A stretch of 64,000 nucleotides of DNA from Acipenser ruthenus (GCF_902713425.1 NC_081223.1:1454001-1518000), one strand, 5' to 3'. Positions 36,701 to 49,080 are shown, counted from the first letter of the stretch. Numbers and translations are program-made. The notes: generated by a model not told the origin, from the sequence alone.

Positions 36701-39700
36701 CTTTAATTTCAGACACTGTTCCTAAAGCCAGAGTGTTCAATGTGACCCTGGGGACATTCCTGCCTGATGTGGAGCTGGTCAAAATTATAGTTGGACCAGA
36801 GACGTTAACTGTGCCAGAAGCCAACCTAAAAGGTTATAATGTCCAGGAGCATGTCTTTCCCAATGGATCCAAGACCTACACTCTCCAGGTGCCATTTGAG
36901 GACCCCAATGTGAAGCAAAAGGTAACATCCCACCTGTTCAACCATCCAACTGCCCTTTGAAAACACTTTCTTCCTGTGGACATGTTGCTTGCTGTCTGAC
37001 TTTGGGTTTAATCCTACAAACCCTTGCTCTTTCAGGTAACTCCTCCAGACACCAGAACCTACATTCTGCCCCTGACCTACTTGCTGAATATAGTGCCAGA
37101 GAATACACCCTTTACTCATCCTGCTGTAGTCGAAGCCATTCTCAAAGACATCAGTAAGTGCCTGACTATTTGGTCTACAACTACCCTTTTCTAACCAATC
37201 CAGTCCATTGCCATAACAACTGCTCTTCCTCTTGCAGTTCCACCTACAGTAACTGGCTACTGTGATGGTGCTACATTCTATACCATGGTAACATATGGCA
37301 ACATGGGTCGCAACTGGATTCCTTTTGTGGGCTCAAGAGAACTTGGTGGAAGTCTGCTTGCCCTGTACAAGTATAATGCCAACGCTACCAATTTCTGGAT
37401 GACTGTGCCATATAATTCAGTTGATGCCACATATGAAGTAAGTGATGGAACTTTAAAATGTGTTTTTTAGCTGTTTTGGGTTCACCACATTACTGACCTG
37501 GTGTATTGTCTCTGTAGGTGATCAGTTCTTCAGGCATCAGAAGCAGGCTTGATTTGACCTTGAAGGATATTGGGACCATGGTTGTGGTGGCTGACTTCTC
37601 TCTGTCCTGCAGTTTCCCTACAAAGATGATTGGTAACTCTCCTGCAGACCAAGCATTCTGTAGAATAGCTGCTTTTGGTGGTTTTGCAGCTATAATCTGG
37701 ATCCAAATGCTGTGTTTCAGATTGCTTCACCAATGGAACTATGGCAGCTCTTGCTGTGAAAGTGGAATCTGTCCCCCGCTTGTCTCCAAGTCAACTAACT
37801 CTAAGGGATCCAAGTTGTCGGCCTCTTCAGTCTGATGCTATCAATGCAGTTTTCTACTTCAATGTCAACTCCTGTGGCACAACTAGAAGGGTTAGTATTG
37901 ACACATCGAAAATCCTATTTGAAGAAGTTAAACATGTTGACAAGGGGTGGCCACAACACACCTGACTCAATCTGGATACCCATGGTGACCTGTTTTTGTA
38001 TCCGCTGAATTACTTGCATGAATCGGACACTTGTCATCTGAAGGATGCCACCATTGTATTGATCAAGGTGCTGTGACACAGGATATGACTCTTTGATATG
38101 GTATTGCATGTGCTGTCTCTAGACCTTTAGGGTCAGTTGCAATGAACTGAAAGGAGCATACTAACTGGGGATGATCCCGTGGTTAGTACAGAGGACAGGA
38201 CTAAACTAGTACGAGTTAATACCAATTGCAGCTCAAGAGTCGCAAGCTGTGTATTCAAACGTGTATTTGCAACAAACCCAAAATAACTGCTGTTGCCCTC
38301 CTAGAGGTTACTAAAACAATAGTTAGTCTAGCAGTTTCTATAGACAGCCTTGTGGTATTGTTCTAACATTGAACAAATATAAGTCTCAAATGTTCAATTA
38401 TGAAACTGAACTATTTATAACCAAGCTTTTTTTTTTATTTTTTAAATTGTGAAATTGGTTAGTTAGTACACAGCTGGGGATGATCCTGAGTACCACATTA
38501 GCTAGTCTGCAACTTGGTATGCAGCTCCATACTAAATCTACAAGTTCATTGCAACCTGAGCCTTTGTGATTTCTCTTCCAGTTTGACAACAACCTCCTGA
38601 CATACGAGAATGAAGTGCTGTTCACATCTTACCGGTAAGGATTGCAATTAAATTGAGTATCCTTATGGTTGAGGCTGAAACTCTACTAACCCCCATCTCC
38701 TCTTTCCAGGTTGAGAGTTGCCTGTCACTATCTGGTCAATGACACCAAGGTAGTACAGTTCTTGTACCAGAATAATCCTGCACCTGTAGTCCAGCCTGGC
38801 TTGGGGGACCTTGCGGTCATCATGCGGCTTGCATTGGGTATGACTTGGAAATAGAAATAATATAGATGCTCTAGTAGTGCATGTTCTGTCTATAAATTCT
38901 CCCTTTGTGTGTCTGCAGATTCAACCTACAATGACTTCTATGGAGCTCAGGATTACCCTGTTGTGAAGTACTTGCGAAGACCCTTGTATTTTGAGGTAGA
39001 GCTCCTGTACAGCAGGGATCCACAGGCTGAATTGTTTTTGGAGAACTGCTGGGCAACCTATTCTGCTGACAGGAATAGCTCTCCAAAGTGGGATGTTGTT
39101 GTGGACAGGTAAGATGCTGGAATATGATATTGCTGCTACAAAACCTAGGAATTGGAGTTGTGGCTGATGTGCTCCTGACCTACTTTCTCTTCCTAGCTGT
39201 GAGAACTCTGCAGATGAGTACTTGACCATCTTTCACCCAGTCTCCAGCAATGCAAGAGTGCTGTTCCCTTCCCATCTGAAGAGGTTTGAAGTGAAAATGT
39301 TTTCCTTCACAAGCGGCCGGGATGCACTGAAAGGACAGGTAGAGTGGAGTGTTGGTATGGGGATCTTGTACCACAATGCATGGTTTGGATTGCTTTGCAA
39401 GCAGCAAATGGTCACTGTGCTCAAATCTTTAGTGAGTTGGAATGAAAACATATAACTGCACTTTTGCAAGAAACACTTACTATGATGCAATATATTTGTT
39501 TTTCAATTCAATAATCCTCATTGGACGATGGTCCTGCCTGATCTATTGATGCTTGTTTTACTTGACAAGGTGTGCTGTCTTTCAGATTTACTTCCACTGC
39601 AGTGTTGTGATATGTGATTCAAACCGGCCATCAGACAGCCTCTGTAGCAGACGGTGCATTCCAGGAAAACAGAGGCTTGGTAAGAGCTCTGTCTGTTGGG

Positions 39701-40081
39701 GGGAGGGGGGACATTTTGCATGCATTTTTGTCCAGTTTGTTTTGATGGACTCCTCCTAATTCCTCCTGTAGGTCGTAGTGCTGAAGGGATGGATGGTGGT
39801 GCAGTAAAGGCATTTGTGTCTTCTGGCCAAATTGAGCTGAAGAGAGATGGATCCCTTCACTTTATGCCTAGAAGCGGTAATATGCATGATGTGAACACAA
39901 TTGCAGTTCAAGTAAAATATATAACTATCTCTTTATATTCCACTAACTATTTCTTTCTTCTCTTGCAGGCCAATTCAATGTGTGGTCCCTTCTGGGAGCT
40001 GCAATGGGTGTGTGTTCAGTGGTTGTCTTTGTAGCTGGAGTTGTATATTTTTGGAAAATTCCCAAAAGTGTGTATTCATAA
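33724..40081 (+). CDS. zpax: zona pellucida (egg-coat) glycoprotein, ZPAX-like, copy B, 22 exons
   Basis: Exons read: 33724-33749, 33831-33889, 33980-34069, 34499-34626, 34704-34850, 34964-35044, 35711-35881, 35985-36081, 36175-36395, 36468-36618, 36713-36921, 37036-37153, 37238-37437, 37518-37632, 37721-37890, 38582-38634, 38710-38837, 38919-39108, 39197-39338, 39586-39679, 39772-39876, 39969-40081; all GT/AG, total 2808 nt = 935 residues plus stop. MMPCCLRFGITLLLTVLVTE is a signal peptide. A long N-terminal part (residues about 30-605) is followed by the ZP module: ZP-N from DCFTNGTMAALAVKV with four cysteines, then ZP-C (VELLYSRDPQAE, FHCSVVICDS). RLGR before SAEG fits the furin-type site that releases ZP proteins. 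A single transmembrane segment follows (VWSLLGAAMGVC to VVYFW). There is no trefoil domain, arguing against ZP1/ZP4. ZP2-like is the main alternative to ZPAX. Expected role: oocyte-secreted egg-envelope filament subunit. Confidence 0.85.
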
Positions 40082-40086
40082 ATAAA
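40081..40086 (+). terminator. poly(A) signal overlapping stop codon
   Basis: AATAAA shares its first base with the TAA stop (40079-40081). Very short 3' UTRs are a known property of zona pellucida mRNAs. Copies A and C have AATAAA in the same place. Confidence 0.85.
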
Positions 40087-40099
40087 AATCTTGCTTGTA

Positions 40100-41470
40100 A
40101 AGACTTTTTGGTTTGTATTTTTTTTTATTTTTATTTTTGGTGGGTGCTTGATTAATTCTACATAGATTATATATTGGTGTGTGTCAGAATGGCCATGTTA
40201 ATGGGATTCTCTCCTCTTACTGCATTGAATGCTTTGCTTGTTTCCTGATCAGGCCATTCTCAATACGGAGTGTTACTCAAGGACCCTTCATTAATTCATT
40301 GTGAACGTGGGGGCAAAGACTTTCCTCCTCCATGGAGCTGTAACCCTCTTTTTATATTCCTTCTTGCTTTTGATATGCTACCTTCAGTATGCAAAGTTTA
40401 GGGTGAAATTATCAATATATAATTAATCATGTTATAGCATCACAGAAAGTGTGTAGATTTATATGGGCTGTTTTTTTTCTGTTATGAATGCAAGTTTTTA
40501 TTTTGTTCACTGTGGTTTATATGTCTTTTACTGGAAGTGGTCCCTGGTGAGCGCTCCAAGTAAGGGATTAGTTTAGCTTTTCAGTTTTAACACTGTGTAC
40601 AAATTAGGTTTTTTTTTTTTTTTTTTTTTTGTTAAACAAACCACTACTTGGCAACATGTTCTCTTCATGTTTGTTTTCACTGTGTTTTATATAGTCTGTT
40701 ACTGGATAAACTCATTTTACGAAACACGTTCCATAACAAACCGGTACACCCGATGCGGGGAATCTTTAGATCCGCGCACCAGTCTGAACCAGAAGTTCCA
40801 TTCTTTGAGCTGTTCGGTAAAACAGGAGGACTAGATATATATCTATATAGAGAGAAAGAGAGCGCTGAGTTATTAGAGCTGAATTCATTACACCCGCTGG
40901 CAACCCCTTGTGTAATGTGTTTATATTATATAGAGGACGCTGAGCTTGATGCAAGACTCGAGCAGGCACATTCATATTATTAAACCTGCTATCAGACTCT
41001 CCGGCGCCGTCACTCTGAGTGCTCTTTGAAACAGACTGAGTTCGTATTTATATTCATGTTGGGTTAATCAGATGTCTATCGGCGGCTCGTCTGTAATACT
41101 ACCGGAGATTTTAATTGCACAGTTTGTACCGCTCTGTGCAGCGCCGTCCCGTTTGTAACGCGGTACGTGAACTGCATTCTGCTGAACAAAACATCACAGC
41201 AGCGCCATCTACTGGACAAAACCCAGACATACACGTTAAACAATGATCCAGTTCAATATCTCCAAAGAATGAACAAGAAACTATCAGCGAATCCCCGAAA
41301 AAGAAAATATTCTACAAAACAGTTTAAAATCAAATATTTAATTGTTAATCTAACCATTTTTAGTTACTGTAGAACTACTTCTCACAGTGGATGGTGACAC
41401 AAATAAAAATGATTAAAATAAGGTTTAAAGTCTTTATTTGTCAACAACAACACACTCCTAGACCCATTTA
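40100..41470. other. 3' flank of ZP copy B in right arm
   Basis: Mirrors 7640-9000. T-run at 40610-40630. An ORF at 40648-40983 differs in length and frame from its mirror, so it is not supported as coding. Confidence 0.4.
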
Positions 41471-41476
41471 ATAATA

Positions 41477-41632
41477 GCAATAATACACTCCAGGGTCTGC
41501 GTGTTATCATGAGATATATCACCACTTCCTGGGCGGTTGAAGAACTCGACTTCGTCTAGTGCCTCCCAACGCACCCAAGGCGTGGTGATATTACCTCATG
41601 ATAACACACACACCCTGTCGTGTATTACTGCT
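41477..41632. repeat. hairpin element, mirror copy
   Basis: Same ~50-bp paired arms as at 7467-7622, inverted with the right arm. One arm differs at the loop-proximal end. Confidence 0.65.
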
Positions 41633-43848
41633 TCATTAATGTAGTCATTAGGTTTATATGTCACATTCCTTTGTTGTCACTGTATTGATTTAGATATTCG
41701 GGTTGGATACCTCGGAAGCCAGCGGAACTCCAGCGTTTCTCCGACAACCACTGATAACCCCTCCCGTGATGATCGGCGCTGCCATGACAACCCATGACAT
41801 CACCCGCACAAGTTACAACACGTCGAGTCATTTTTTGTAGCACAGTATTAACGTGTTATTGTTTTCACAAAATAACATCAATAAGATTATCAGATCACCT
41901 GCTAGTGTGTACTAAACAAAACCACAAATATCAGTGAATTGATACAGAGACAAGCCGTGGCACCAGCAAGGGGTTAAAATGAAATTAATAAATAAATTAC
42001 GACATGAAATAAAAATATATTGTAGAAATCATCTATGCTAGTCTGCCCCTCAAACAGTTTTAAATATAATTTAGATTTAAATGGCAGTTAGTATATAAAT
42101 CGATTTCTAAAACAGGTCGCATTTTGTAATTTAAATAGGCCTACGTATGAGCTACCAAAACGTATTTTGTTTCATGTCGTTATTAATGTATTTACTTATT
42201 TATTTGGTTAAACTTGATTCCAGCCTTACATTTTAACTTCTTGAAGTTACCACAGCGTGTCTATGTATGAATTACTGACGAGTAATATTTGTGATTTGAT
42301 TACTCTAGCAGATGAACTGATAATGTATGGATGTTATTTTGTAAAAACAATACAATATTAAAAAAGAAATACTACAACATTTAATAAATAAATAAATTAT
42401 ACACCAAACTGTAGCACATTTGTTTAGTCTTAATATCATAACAAATATACTTATTATGAATACGTATCTCCTTTTATTTGTTGGAAAACGGTCTGGAACT
42501 GAAGTAAAGTATTTTTTTAATAGTGCTATTTGAGTATTTAAAATATGGTTATATTCAAATGCCAGCAACGGTGTGTTAATTTAACGAAGCGCCTAACGCC
42601 GCTCGGAACGTTCGCATTTTTAAATCCTAACGGTCTCTGCTCAGCTGAGTGGAATGTTCACGAGCCGGTTGCCTAGCAGCGTCTCCCCCTCCTTCTCTGC
42701 CCCGCCCTCTCGCCCTCTCTCGTTGCTCCAGCTAGGAGTTCAAATTTAGCTTTGTTATATTAGCGCAATTCTTTACTAACTTTTACAAATTAGCTTATTA
42801 GAAGCTTCGTGTTTTTAAGCTGGTTCAGGTGCAGTCTGCAGCATCATTACAGTATACCGCACTGCTCTTTTTAATGCTAAATATGTATCTGGTATTCTAA
42901 GTATTATCTACAATTAATAATTCAGCTCTATTCATATTCAGAATGTAATACAGTATTAAGACAGGGTCCAGTATTATAAATAAATAAACACGCTTTAAGA
43001 GAAACAGCAGTGATGTTTATTGTCCATTCACATACATTCTCTATATGTTTCTACATTGTGGTTGCACAGGGACAAGGGACTCAGTGATGTTAAAAAAAAA
43101 AAAAAAAAAAACTAGAGCCTACAATTAACCAATATAGAAATAAAAGGTGGTAGAAATGTATTGCCTGTGTGCAGTACCTTACACTTTTCTCTATTAAATG
43201 TCATTTGCCATGTGTCTGCCCAGTTCTGAATGCTGTCTAGATCATTTTGAATGACCTTTGCTGCTGCATCCAAGGCGACTTATACTCGTAAACCAAAATA
43301 CATTTCAAGAATCACAGTACAAATATTTATACAATTAAGAGCAAGATAAATACAATGACTTTGGTTCTAGCAAGTACAAGTATGACAAAATATGATTCAA
43401 TAATGGAGCAAATGTGTCAGTTACAGTTACATCAGGATATAATTAAATACAAAATACTACAGATTAAATAACACTTGACAGATTAGAGTACTCTAAAGTA
43501 CAGGATTAGATGCAGTAAAATAGGGGGCAGATAAGAGCAAGTAAAGCGCATTTAAGGAAGGGTGATAAGTGTCCAGAGGGAAAAAAGAGTTCTACAGGTG
43601 CTGTCTGAAGAGGTGAGTCTTGAGGAGGCACCGGAAGGTGGTCAGGGACTGGGCAGTCCTGACATCTGTAGGAAGGTCATTCCACCACTGCAGGGTGAGG
43701 GTGGAGAAGGAGCGGGTTCTGGAGGCATGGGAGCGTAGAGGAGGTAGAGCCAGTCCTCTAGTGCAGGAGGAGCGGAGAGGTCGACTTGGGGTGTAGGGAG
43801 AGATGAGGGTCTGGAGGTAGCTGGGTGCATTCTGGTCAAGGCATCTGT

Positions 43849-44072
43849 AGCAGGGAGTTTGGTTCTCTTCCATTTCTTTTCAGCAGATGTGATTGCTGAG
43901 CGGAGCGCAGAGGAGATCCAGGGTTGGGGAAAGGAGGGGCGAGCAGGTCGGGAGGTGAGGGGACAGAGGGAGTCGAGGGAGGAGGTGAGGGAGGAGAAGA
44001 GGGTGGAGGTAGCAGAGTCTACGGAGAGTTGTGAGAAGGAGTCGATAGGAGGGAGGTGTGAGAGAGCAGTGG
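43849..44072 (-). repeat. duplicated LINE linker segment
   Basis: Nearly identical to 45567-45791 in the same orientation (tggttctcttccatttcttt ... aaggagtcgataggagggag). It interrupts the C-terminal frame between LHWLPIT and YRCLDQNAPSYL. Both edges lie beside gcag-type words. Confidence 0.85.
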
Positions 44073-46687
44073 AGGTGATTGGGAGCCAGTGGAGTGAGCG
44101 GAGCAGTGGGGTTGCGTAGGAGATGCGAGGCAGAGAGAACACCAGGTGAGCAGCGGAGTTCTGGATGAGCTGGAGCGGACAGGTGGCGGACGCAGGGAGG
44201 CCAGCCAGGAGGGAGTTGAAGTTGTCTAGGTGGGAGAGTACCAGTGCCTGTACCAGGAGCTGGGTGGCGTAGTTGGTGAGGAAGGGTCGAATTCTTCATA
44301 TGTTTCTCAGGAAGAATCGGCAAGTGCGTGCCTGAGTGGAGATGTGCTGGGAATAAGAGAGGCAGGGGTCCAGGGTGACTCCGAGTTTCTTAGCTGAGGA
44401 GGAGGGAGAGAGTGTGGTAGATTCCAGAGGAATGGAGATAGAGAGATCAGAGGAGGAAGAGGAGGGAAAGAAAAGGAGGTCAGATTTAGAGAGGTCAGAT
44501 TTAGAGAGAATCTGAGCATCATCAGCATAGAAATGGTGTGAGAAACCATAGGATGCAATGAGGGGGCTCAGGGAGCGGGTGTAGAGAGAGAAAAGGAGAG
44601 GACCCAAGACTAACCCTTGGGGGACTCCTGTTCAGAGAGGGCGAGGTGTGGAAGTTGCTCCACGCCAGGTTACTTGGTAAGTGCGGTTGGAAAGTTAGGA
44701 GGAGAACCAGGCCAGAACAGTGCCAGAGATTCCCAGGTCAGCGAGAGAGGATAGTAGAATTGAGTGATCGACAGTGTCAAAGGCAGCAGAGAGGTCGAGG
44801 AGAATTAGGACAGAGGACAGAGAGGCTGCTCAGGCAGAGTTTAGTGAGTTGGTGACAGACAGGAGGGCGGTTTCAGTGGAGTGAGCAGAGCGGAAGCCAG
44901 ATTGGAGAGGGTCGAGCAGAGAGTGGTTGGACAGAAAAGCAGAGAGCTGGCGGTGTACAGCCCGCTCTAGGGTTTTGGAGAGGAAGGGTAGGAGGGAGAC
45001 AGGACGGTAGCTCTGGAGGGAGGTGGGGTCGAGGGTGTTTTTTGAGGAGGGGAGTGATAGAGGCTTGTTTGAAGGCAGAGGGAAAGAGACCAGAAAGGAG
45101 AGAGGTGTTGAGAAGGGAGGAGATGAAGGGAAGTAGAGCAGGAGCAGCAGCTTGAAAGAGGTGAGTGGGGAGGGGGTCCAGGGCACATGTGGTGGGTTTG
45201 TGACCCTGGAGCAGGGAGGAGAGGTCGGAGTCTGAGATGGGAGAGAAGCTGGAGAAGGAGGGTGAGTTAGTAGGGGATGCAGTGGGTGTAGGGGTTGGAG
45301 TAGGAGGGGGTGCGGAGGAGGGAGAGGTGTTAAAGAGTTTGCGGATATCTGAGATTTTAGAAGAGAAGAAAGAGGCAAAGTCATCAGAGGAGATAGAGGA
45401 GATAGAGGAGGAGGGGGGAGGGTTTAGGAGGGAGGAAAAGGTAGAGAATAGTTTACGTGGGTTGTTAGTGGAGGCTTGGATTACAGATTGGAAATAAGTA
45501 CATTTAGCAGAGCAGAGAGTAGAGGAGAAGGAGGAGAGGAGAGTGCGGTAAAGGTCTAGGGCAGCAGGGAGTTTGGTTCTCTTCCATTTCTTTTCAGCAG
45601 ATGTGATTCTTGCTGAGCGGAGCGCAGAGGAGATCCAGGGTTGGGGAGAGGAGGGGCGAGCAGGTCGGGAGGTGAGGGGACAGAGGGAGTCGAGGGAGGA
45701 GGTGAGGGAGGAGAAGAGGGTGGAGGTAGCAGAGTCTACGGAGAGTTGTGAGAAGGAGTCGATAGGAGGGAGGTGAGAGAGAGCAGTGGAGGCAAGGACA
45801 GAGGGGGAGAGAGAGTGGAGGTTACGACAAGAGGTGACAGTGGGGGTAGGAGGAGCAGGGAGAGAGGAGAGAGACAGAGAAAAAGAGAGGGTGAGGTCCA
45901 GTTGCCGGCCAGCTTTGTGGGTAGGGGGGGATGGAGAGACAGAAGTCGAAGGAGTGAAGGAGAGGGAGGAATCCGGCAGAGTGGCTGGGGTTGGAGAGAT
46001 GGATATTGAAGTCACCTAACAGGAAAGTTGGGGTAGACAGAGAGGACGGAGGAGAGTAGATAGTCGAGTTCACCTAGAAAGTGAGTGAGAGGACCAGGGG
46101 GACAGTACAGTACAATTAACAGGAGTTCACAGGGAGAGTTTAGTTGGACAGCATGAAATTCAAAGGTATTAAAAGAGAGTGAGGAGAGGTCGGAGGGGAC
46201 CGAAAAGAGTAAGGAGGGTGAGAGGAGAAGACCAGTCCCACCTCCCTGTCCAGTGAGACACGGATTATGGGACAGGACGTAGAGAGAGGACAGGGCAGCA
46301 GGAATTACAGTGTTATCAGGAGACAGCCAGGTTTCAGTGAGAGCAAGGAAATCGAGAGAGAGAGAGGTGGGAGGCAAAGGCAGAGATGAAATCAGCTTTG
46401 TTAGCAGAAGAGTGACAGTTCCAGAGTGCACCAGAGAGTGTGCAGGGGGGGGGGCAGAGGGATGAGGTTAGAGGGGTTGGAGGAGCAGCAGCGGAGAGAG
46501 GGCAGAGGACGAGGATGAGAGGACAGAAAAGGGATGTGAGAGACAGTCATAGCAGGACAGGCAAGACAAATAGGTACAGTGGGAGCGGTGGGGTGGAGGG
46601 TACAGACCTGACTAGTAGATGGCTTCTTCCAGAGCGCTGTTAATTTCGGATCTATTCGAACAGCGTCTCGGAGCAGGCCTCCCCTTG

Positions 46688-46754
46688 CTAGACTCCCACA
46701 GCTAGACTCCCACAGCTAGACTCCAACAGCTAGACTCCCACAGCTAGACTCCCG
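46688..46754. repeat. 14-bp tandem repeat, ~5 copies
   Basis: Unit ctagactcccacag; lies at the 5' edge of the LINE and may be part of its 5' UTR. Confidence 0.85.
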
Positions 46755-46759
46755 GTTCT

Positions 46760-47174
46760 TTTGTTGAGGCTCTTCTGTTTGCTGGCGCTTCTTGCTGGCG
46801 TGGAAATAGGCTGCCTAATATATAACTGCGTGGCAAAAGAACCAACTAAACTGTGTGGAAACCAATCAAATACCAAATCAACTTCTAACCAATTTAACCA
46901 CTCACCTGGTACTAATCACACACTAACTCAGCTAATTCAAACACCACCTTACAAAGTTACCAAATGGAGTTAATTTAAAAATTACTTGAAGCAGGAACTT
47001 ACCTATCTGCTTCAGTCCCTGGTTCCTGTAGACTAAATACATGTAATTTGATTTTTGTATTGGTATTATTTGTATTGAGGCAGGGAGGCTGCAGTTGTTT
47101 CTAAGCGACAATGAATCTGGAATAACATTCTTAGGGTTCGTGTCATACGACTTTGTGTCATCAAAGCTGTTTCT
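46760..47174. other. unrecognised sequence between LINE and tRNA block
   Basis: A 70-codon ORF (46761-46973, asparagine/threonine-rich) has no recognised family. It may be LINE 5' region or intergenic DNA. Confidence 0.35.
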
Positions 47175-47277
47175 GGTGATGTTCAGTGGATTATATTTGG
47201 AATATTTTGTTTTCAGTATTCTGAGACGACAAATTAATAGCTCAGTTGGTTAGAGTGAAAGAATTTGCTATTAGTCA

Positions 47278-47385
47278 GCCCGGCTAGCTCAGTCAGTAGA
47301 GCGTGAGATTCTCAATCTCAGGGTCGTTGGTTCGAGCATGAGACTCTTAATCTCAGGGTTGTGGGTTTGAGCCCCATGTTGGGCG
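47278..47385 (+). pseudogene. chimeric tRNA-Lys with internal duplication
   Basis: It opens as GCCCGGCTAGCTCAGTC with anticodon loop ATTCTCAAT (CTC at the anticodon), runs to GGTTCGAG, then restarts at CATGAGACTCTTAATC as a second Lys anticodon arm (CTT), T-arm and GTTGGGCG acceptor end. It therefore has two anticodon arms and is 108 nt long. The 5' and 3' acceptor strands still match. A T5 terminator follows. Confidence 0.85.
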
Positions 47386-47854
47386 TCCTTTTTAAACACA
47401 AATTGTAGATGTTTCTTCGAGGCAACTGATCAATGTCTGATTCTGTTCACATTGTATACAGGATTGCAACAAAATTACTTATTGGTCATTGTCATATAGC
47501 AATTGCTATTGTAAAATGCGTGCATAGTTTATAGCTATAACGATATTGAAATAAATAATCTTACTTTTTTGGGTTGGCTTCAATCCGTTTCTTTTTTTAC
47601 AGTTGTCATTACATCTTTCATGGAGCAACAGTTGGTATGTGCGTAATAAACCCAATCGGGCCTTGATACAATAGACAACCCTAGATTGTGCTGAAATAAA
47701 TAATGCGGTTTTCTACTGTAACAAGTGCAGCTTGTCCGGATTCTATTATGGTGTTTCCAAGCTGTTGAACGTTTCTCATAATACACAGGTTTACTGGATT
47801 GACAAAAAGGCGATTGCCAAAAAGAATGCCATCTTGAAACACTAGCTTTGTCAA

Positions 47855-47927
47855 GTCGAAATAGCACAGTTGGCACCATGTTAAACTGAAAATCTAAAGG
47901 TCCCTGGTTCGATCACGGGTTTCGACA
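47855..47927 (+). pseudogene. tRNA-Phe (GAA)-like, degenerate D-arm
   Basis: 73 nt like the Phe gene at 49704. The anticodon GAA and T-arm are kept. The D-arm GCACAGTTGGCACCATG has lost pairing. The acceptor carries a compensating pair (GTCGAAA with TTTCGAC) relative to GCCGAAA/TTTCGGC. Probably a pseudogene. Confidence 0.7.
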
Positions 47928-48052
47928 AACAGCAAAACTGTTTTTATTTTGAACTAACAAACAGAGCATATTTTTTTCTTCAGCGTAAATGGAAGAAATA
48001 ACAACTTATCAGAGCTCCATTTTCTAATGTGATTAAGAAATGCAGAAAGCAC

Positions 48053-48126
48053 CGTCCCTGGGTGGGCTTGAACCACCAACTTTCCGGTTAACAGCCGAAC
48101 GTGCTACCCGATTGCGCCACAGAGAC
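48053..48126 (-). tRNA. tRNA-Asn (GTT), variant
   Basis: 74 nt. GTCTCTGTGGCGCAATCGGG start, anticodon loop CTGTTAA, T-arm and GGGACG end intact. Small changes in the D-loop and anticodon stem (CCGGA). Likely still foldable. Confidence 0.75.
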
Positions 48127-48556
48127 CAAACTGTTAAAGCACCAAAACATATGGTAGGGATCATCCTAGCATGTTAAACGATGGCATTTCTCATGTAAGC
48201 TACTTCCAGTAATAGATTGTTTATACTGTTCTCAATGGTCCGCATCCCAGTCTGAGACCACGATCCAGTGGCCGACGGAGATGTTTTTCAAAGTAATATG
48301 TTATTTGGAATATTAAAACAATCAAGTTAAATAACACATGTTTAGACAAAATATTTTTCAGTGACTTTAAAAAGTAGTCTGTTTACAACAAAAATGCAAG
48401 CTGTGTTATGAACACTATTTTAGTCTGATTTAAAATGGAAATTAAAATGGTATTGAGTGCTGAAAAGAGATTGGTATCAGCTGTTGATTTCCTTAAAACA
48501 ATCTTTTATAGTAAAGTAAAGAAATGTATTCTTTTTAAAAATACGTACAATTAAAC

Positions 48557-48666
48557 TGTCAGAGTTGAGATTTGAACCCACGCCTCCATTCAGAGACCAG
48601 AATACACAATTCTTTGGAAAGACAGAGTCCTTGAATCTGGCGCCTTAGACCACTCGGCATTCTGAT
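48557..48666 (-). pseudogene. tRNA-Leu (CAA), D-stem one base short
   Basis: Intron-bearing Leu-CAA gene read ATCAGAATGCCGAG instead of GTCAGGATGGCCGAG: one G is missing from the D-stem and position 1 does not pair. Additional changes in the T-arm (ctcaactctg side) are seen in this copy only. Confidence 0.65.
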
Positions 48667-49007
48667 AAGCTGCATTTGTTAATGTAGAAAACCGCATTAT
48701 TTATTTCAGCACACACTAGGGTTCTCGTATCAAGGCCCGATTGGGTTTACGCACATACCAACTGTTGCTCCATGAATGATGTTAAGACAATTGTAAAAAA
48801 AAGAATCGGATTGAAGTCAACCCAAAAAGTTAGATTATTTATTTCAATATCGTTATAGCTATAAACGATGCATGCATTTTACAATAGCAATTGCTATTTG
48901 ACAATGACCAATAAGTAATTTTGTTGCAATACTGTATACAATGTGAACAGAATCAGACATTGCTCCGTTGTCTCGAAGAAACATCTTCAATTTGTATTTA
49001 AAAAGGA

Positions 49008-49080
49008 CGCCCAACGTGGGGCTCGAACCCACGACCCTGAGATTAAGAGTCTCATGCTCTACAGACTGAGCTAGCCGGGC
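49008..49080 (-). tRNA. tRNA-Lys (CTT), unit 1
   Basis: 73 nt. Acceptor GCCCGGC pairs with GTTGGGC, full 7-base T-loop, anticodon CTT, T5 terminator. One D-loop change (AGTCTGTAGAGC). Confidence 0.9.

Larger units (their letters stand above)
32381..43200 (-). repeat. right arm of ~11-kb inverted duplication
   Basis: Reverse complement of 5722-16807. It carries the intact ZP gene, the mirror hairpin (about 41477-41632), the mirror foldback element (about 41840-42350) and a GC-box module (42540-42960). It ends at tctattaaatg near 43200, next to a short CR1-like scrap (43201-43265) and the LINE. Confidence 0.9.
43266..46760 (-). mobile_element. L2/CR1-type LINE with internal duplication
   Basis: Minus strand, 5' to 3'. 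Endonuclease: LALTETWLSPDN and YCPPGP in 46431-46012, GDFNIHL just after in another frame. A linker rich in Ser/Pro follows. Reverse transcriptase: [48 protein letters not shown] and the catalytic FYADDAQI (about 44550). The C-terminus contains LHWLPI and RGLALPPLRSHASRT. The 3' tail has gcagataagagc and gccttgga read in reverse. At least three frame changes and an internal stop after NSLNSA make it inactive. A ~225-bp linker segment (45567-45791) recurs at 43849-44072 within the C-terminal part. Confidence 0.9.

Noticed and set aside
43859-46009. Plus-strand Glu/Arg-rich ORFs
   Set aside because: Antisense shadows of the minus-strand LINE.
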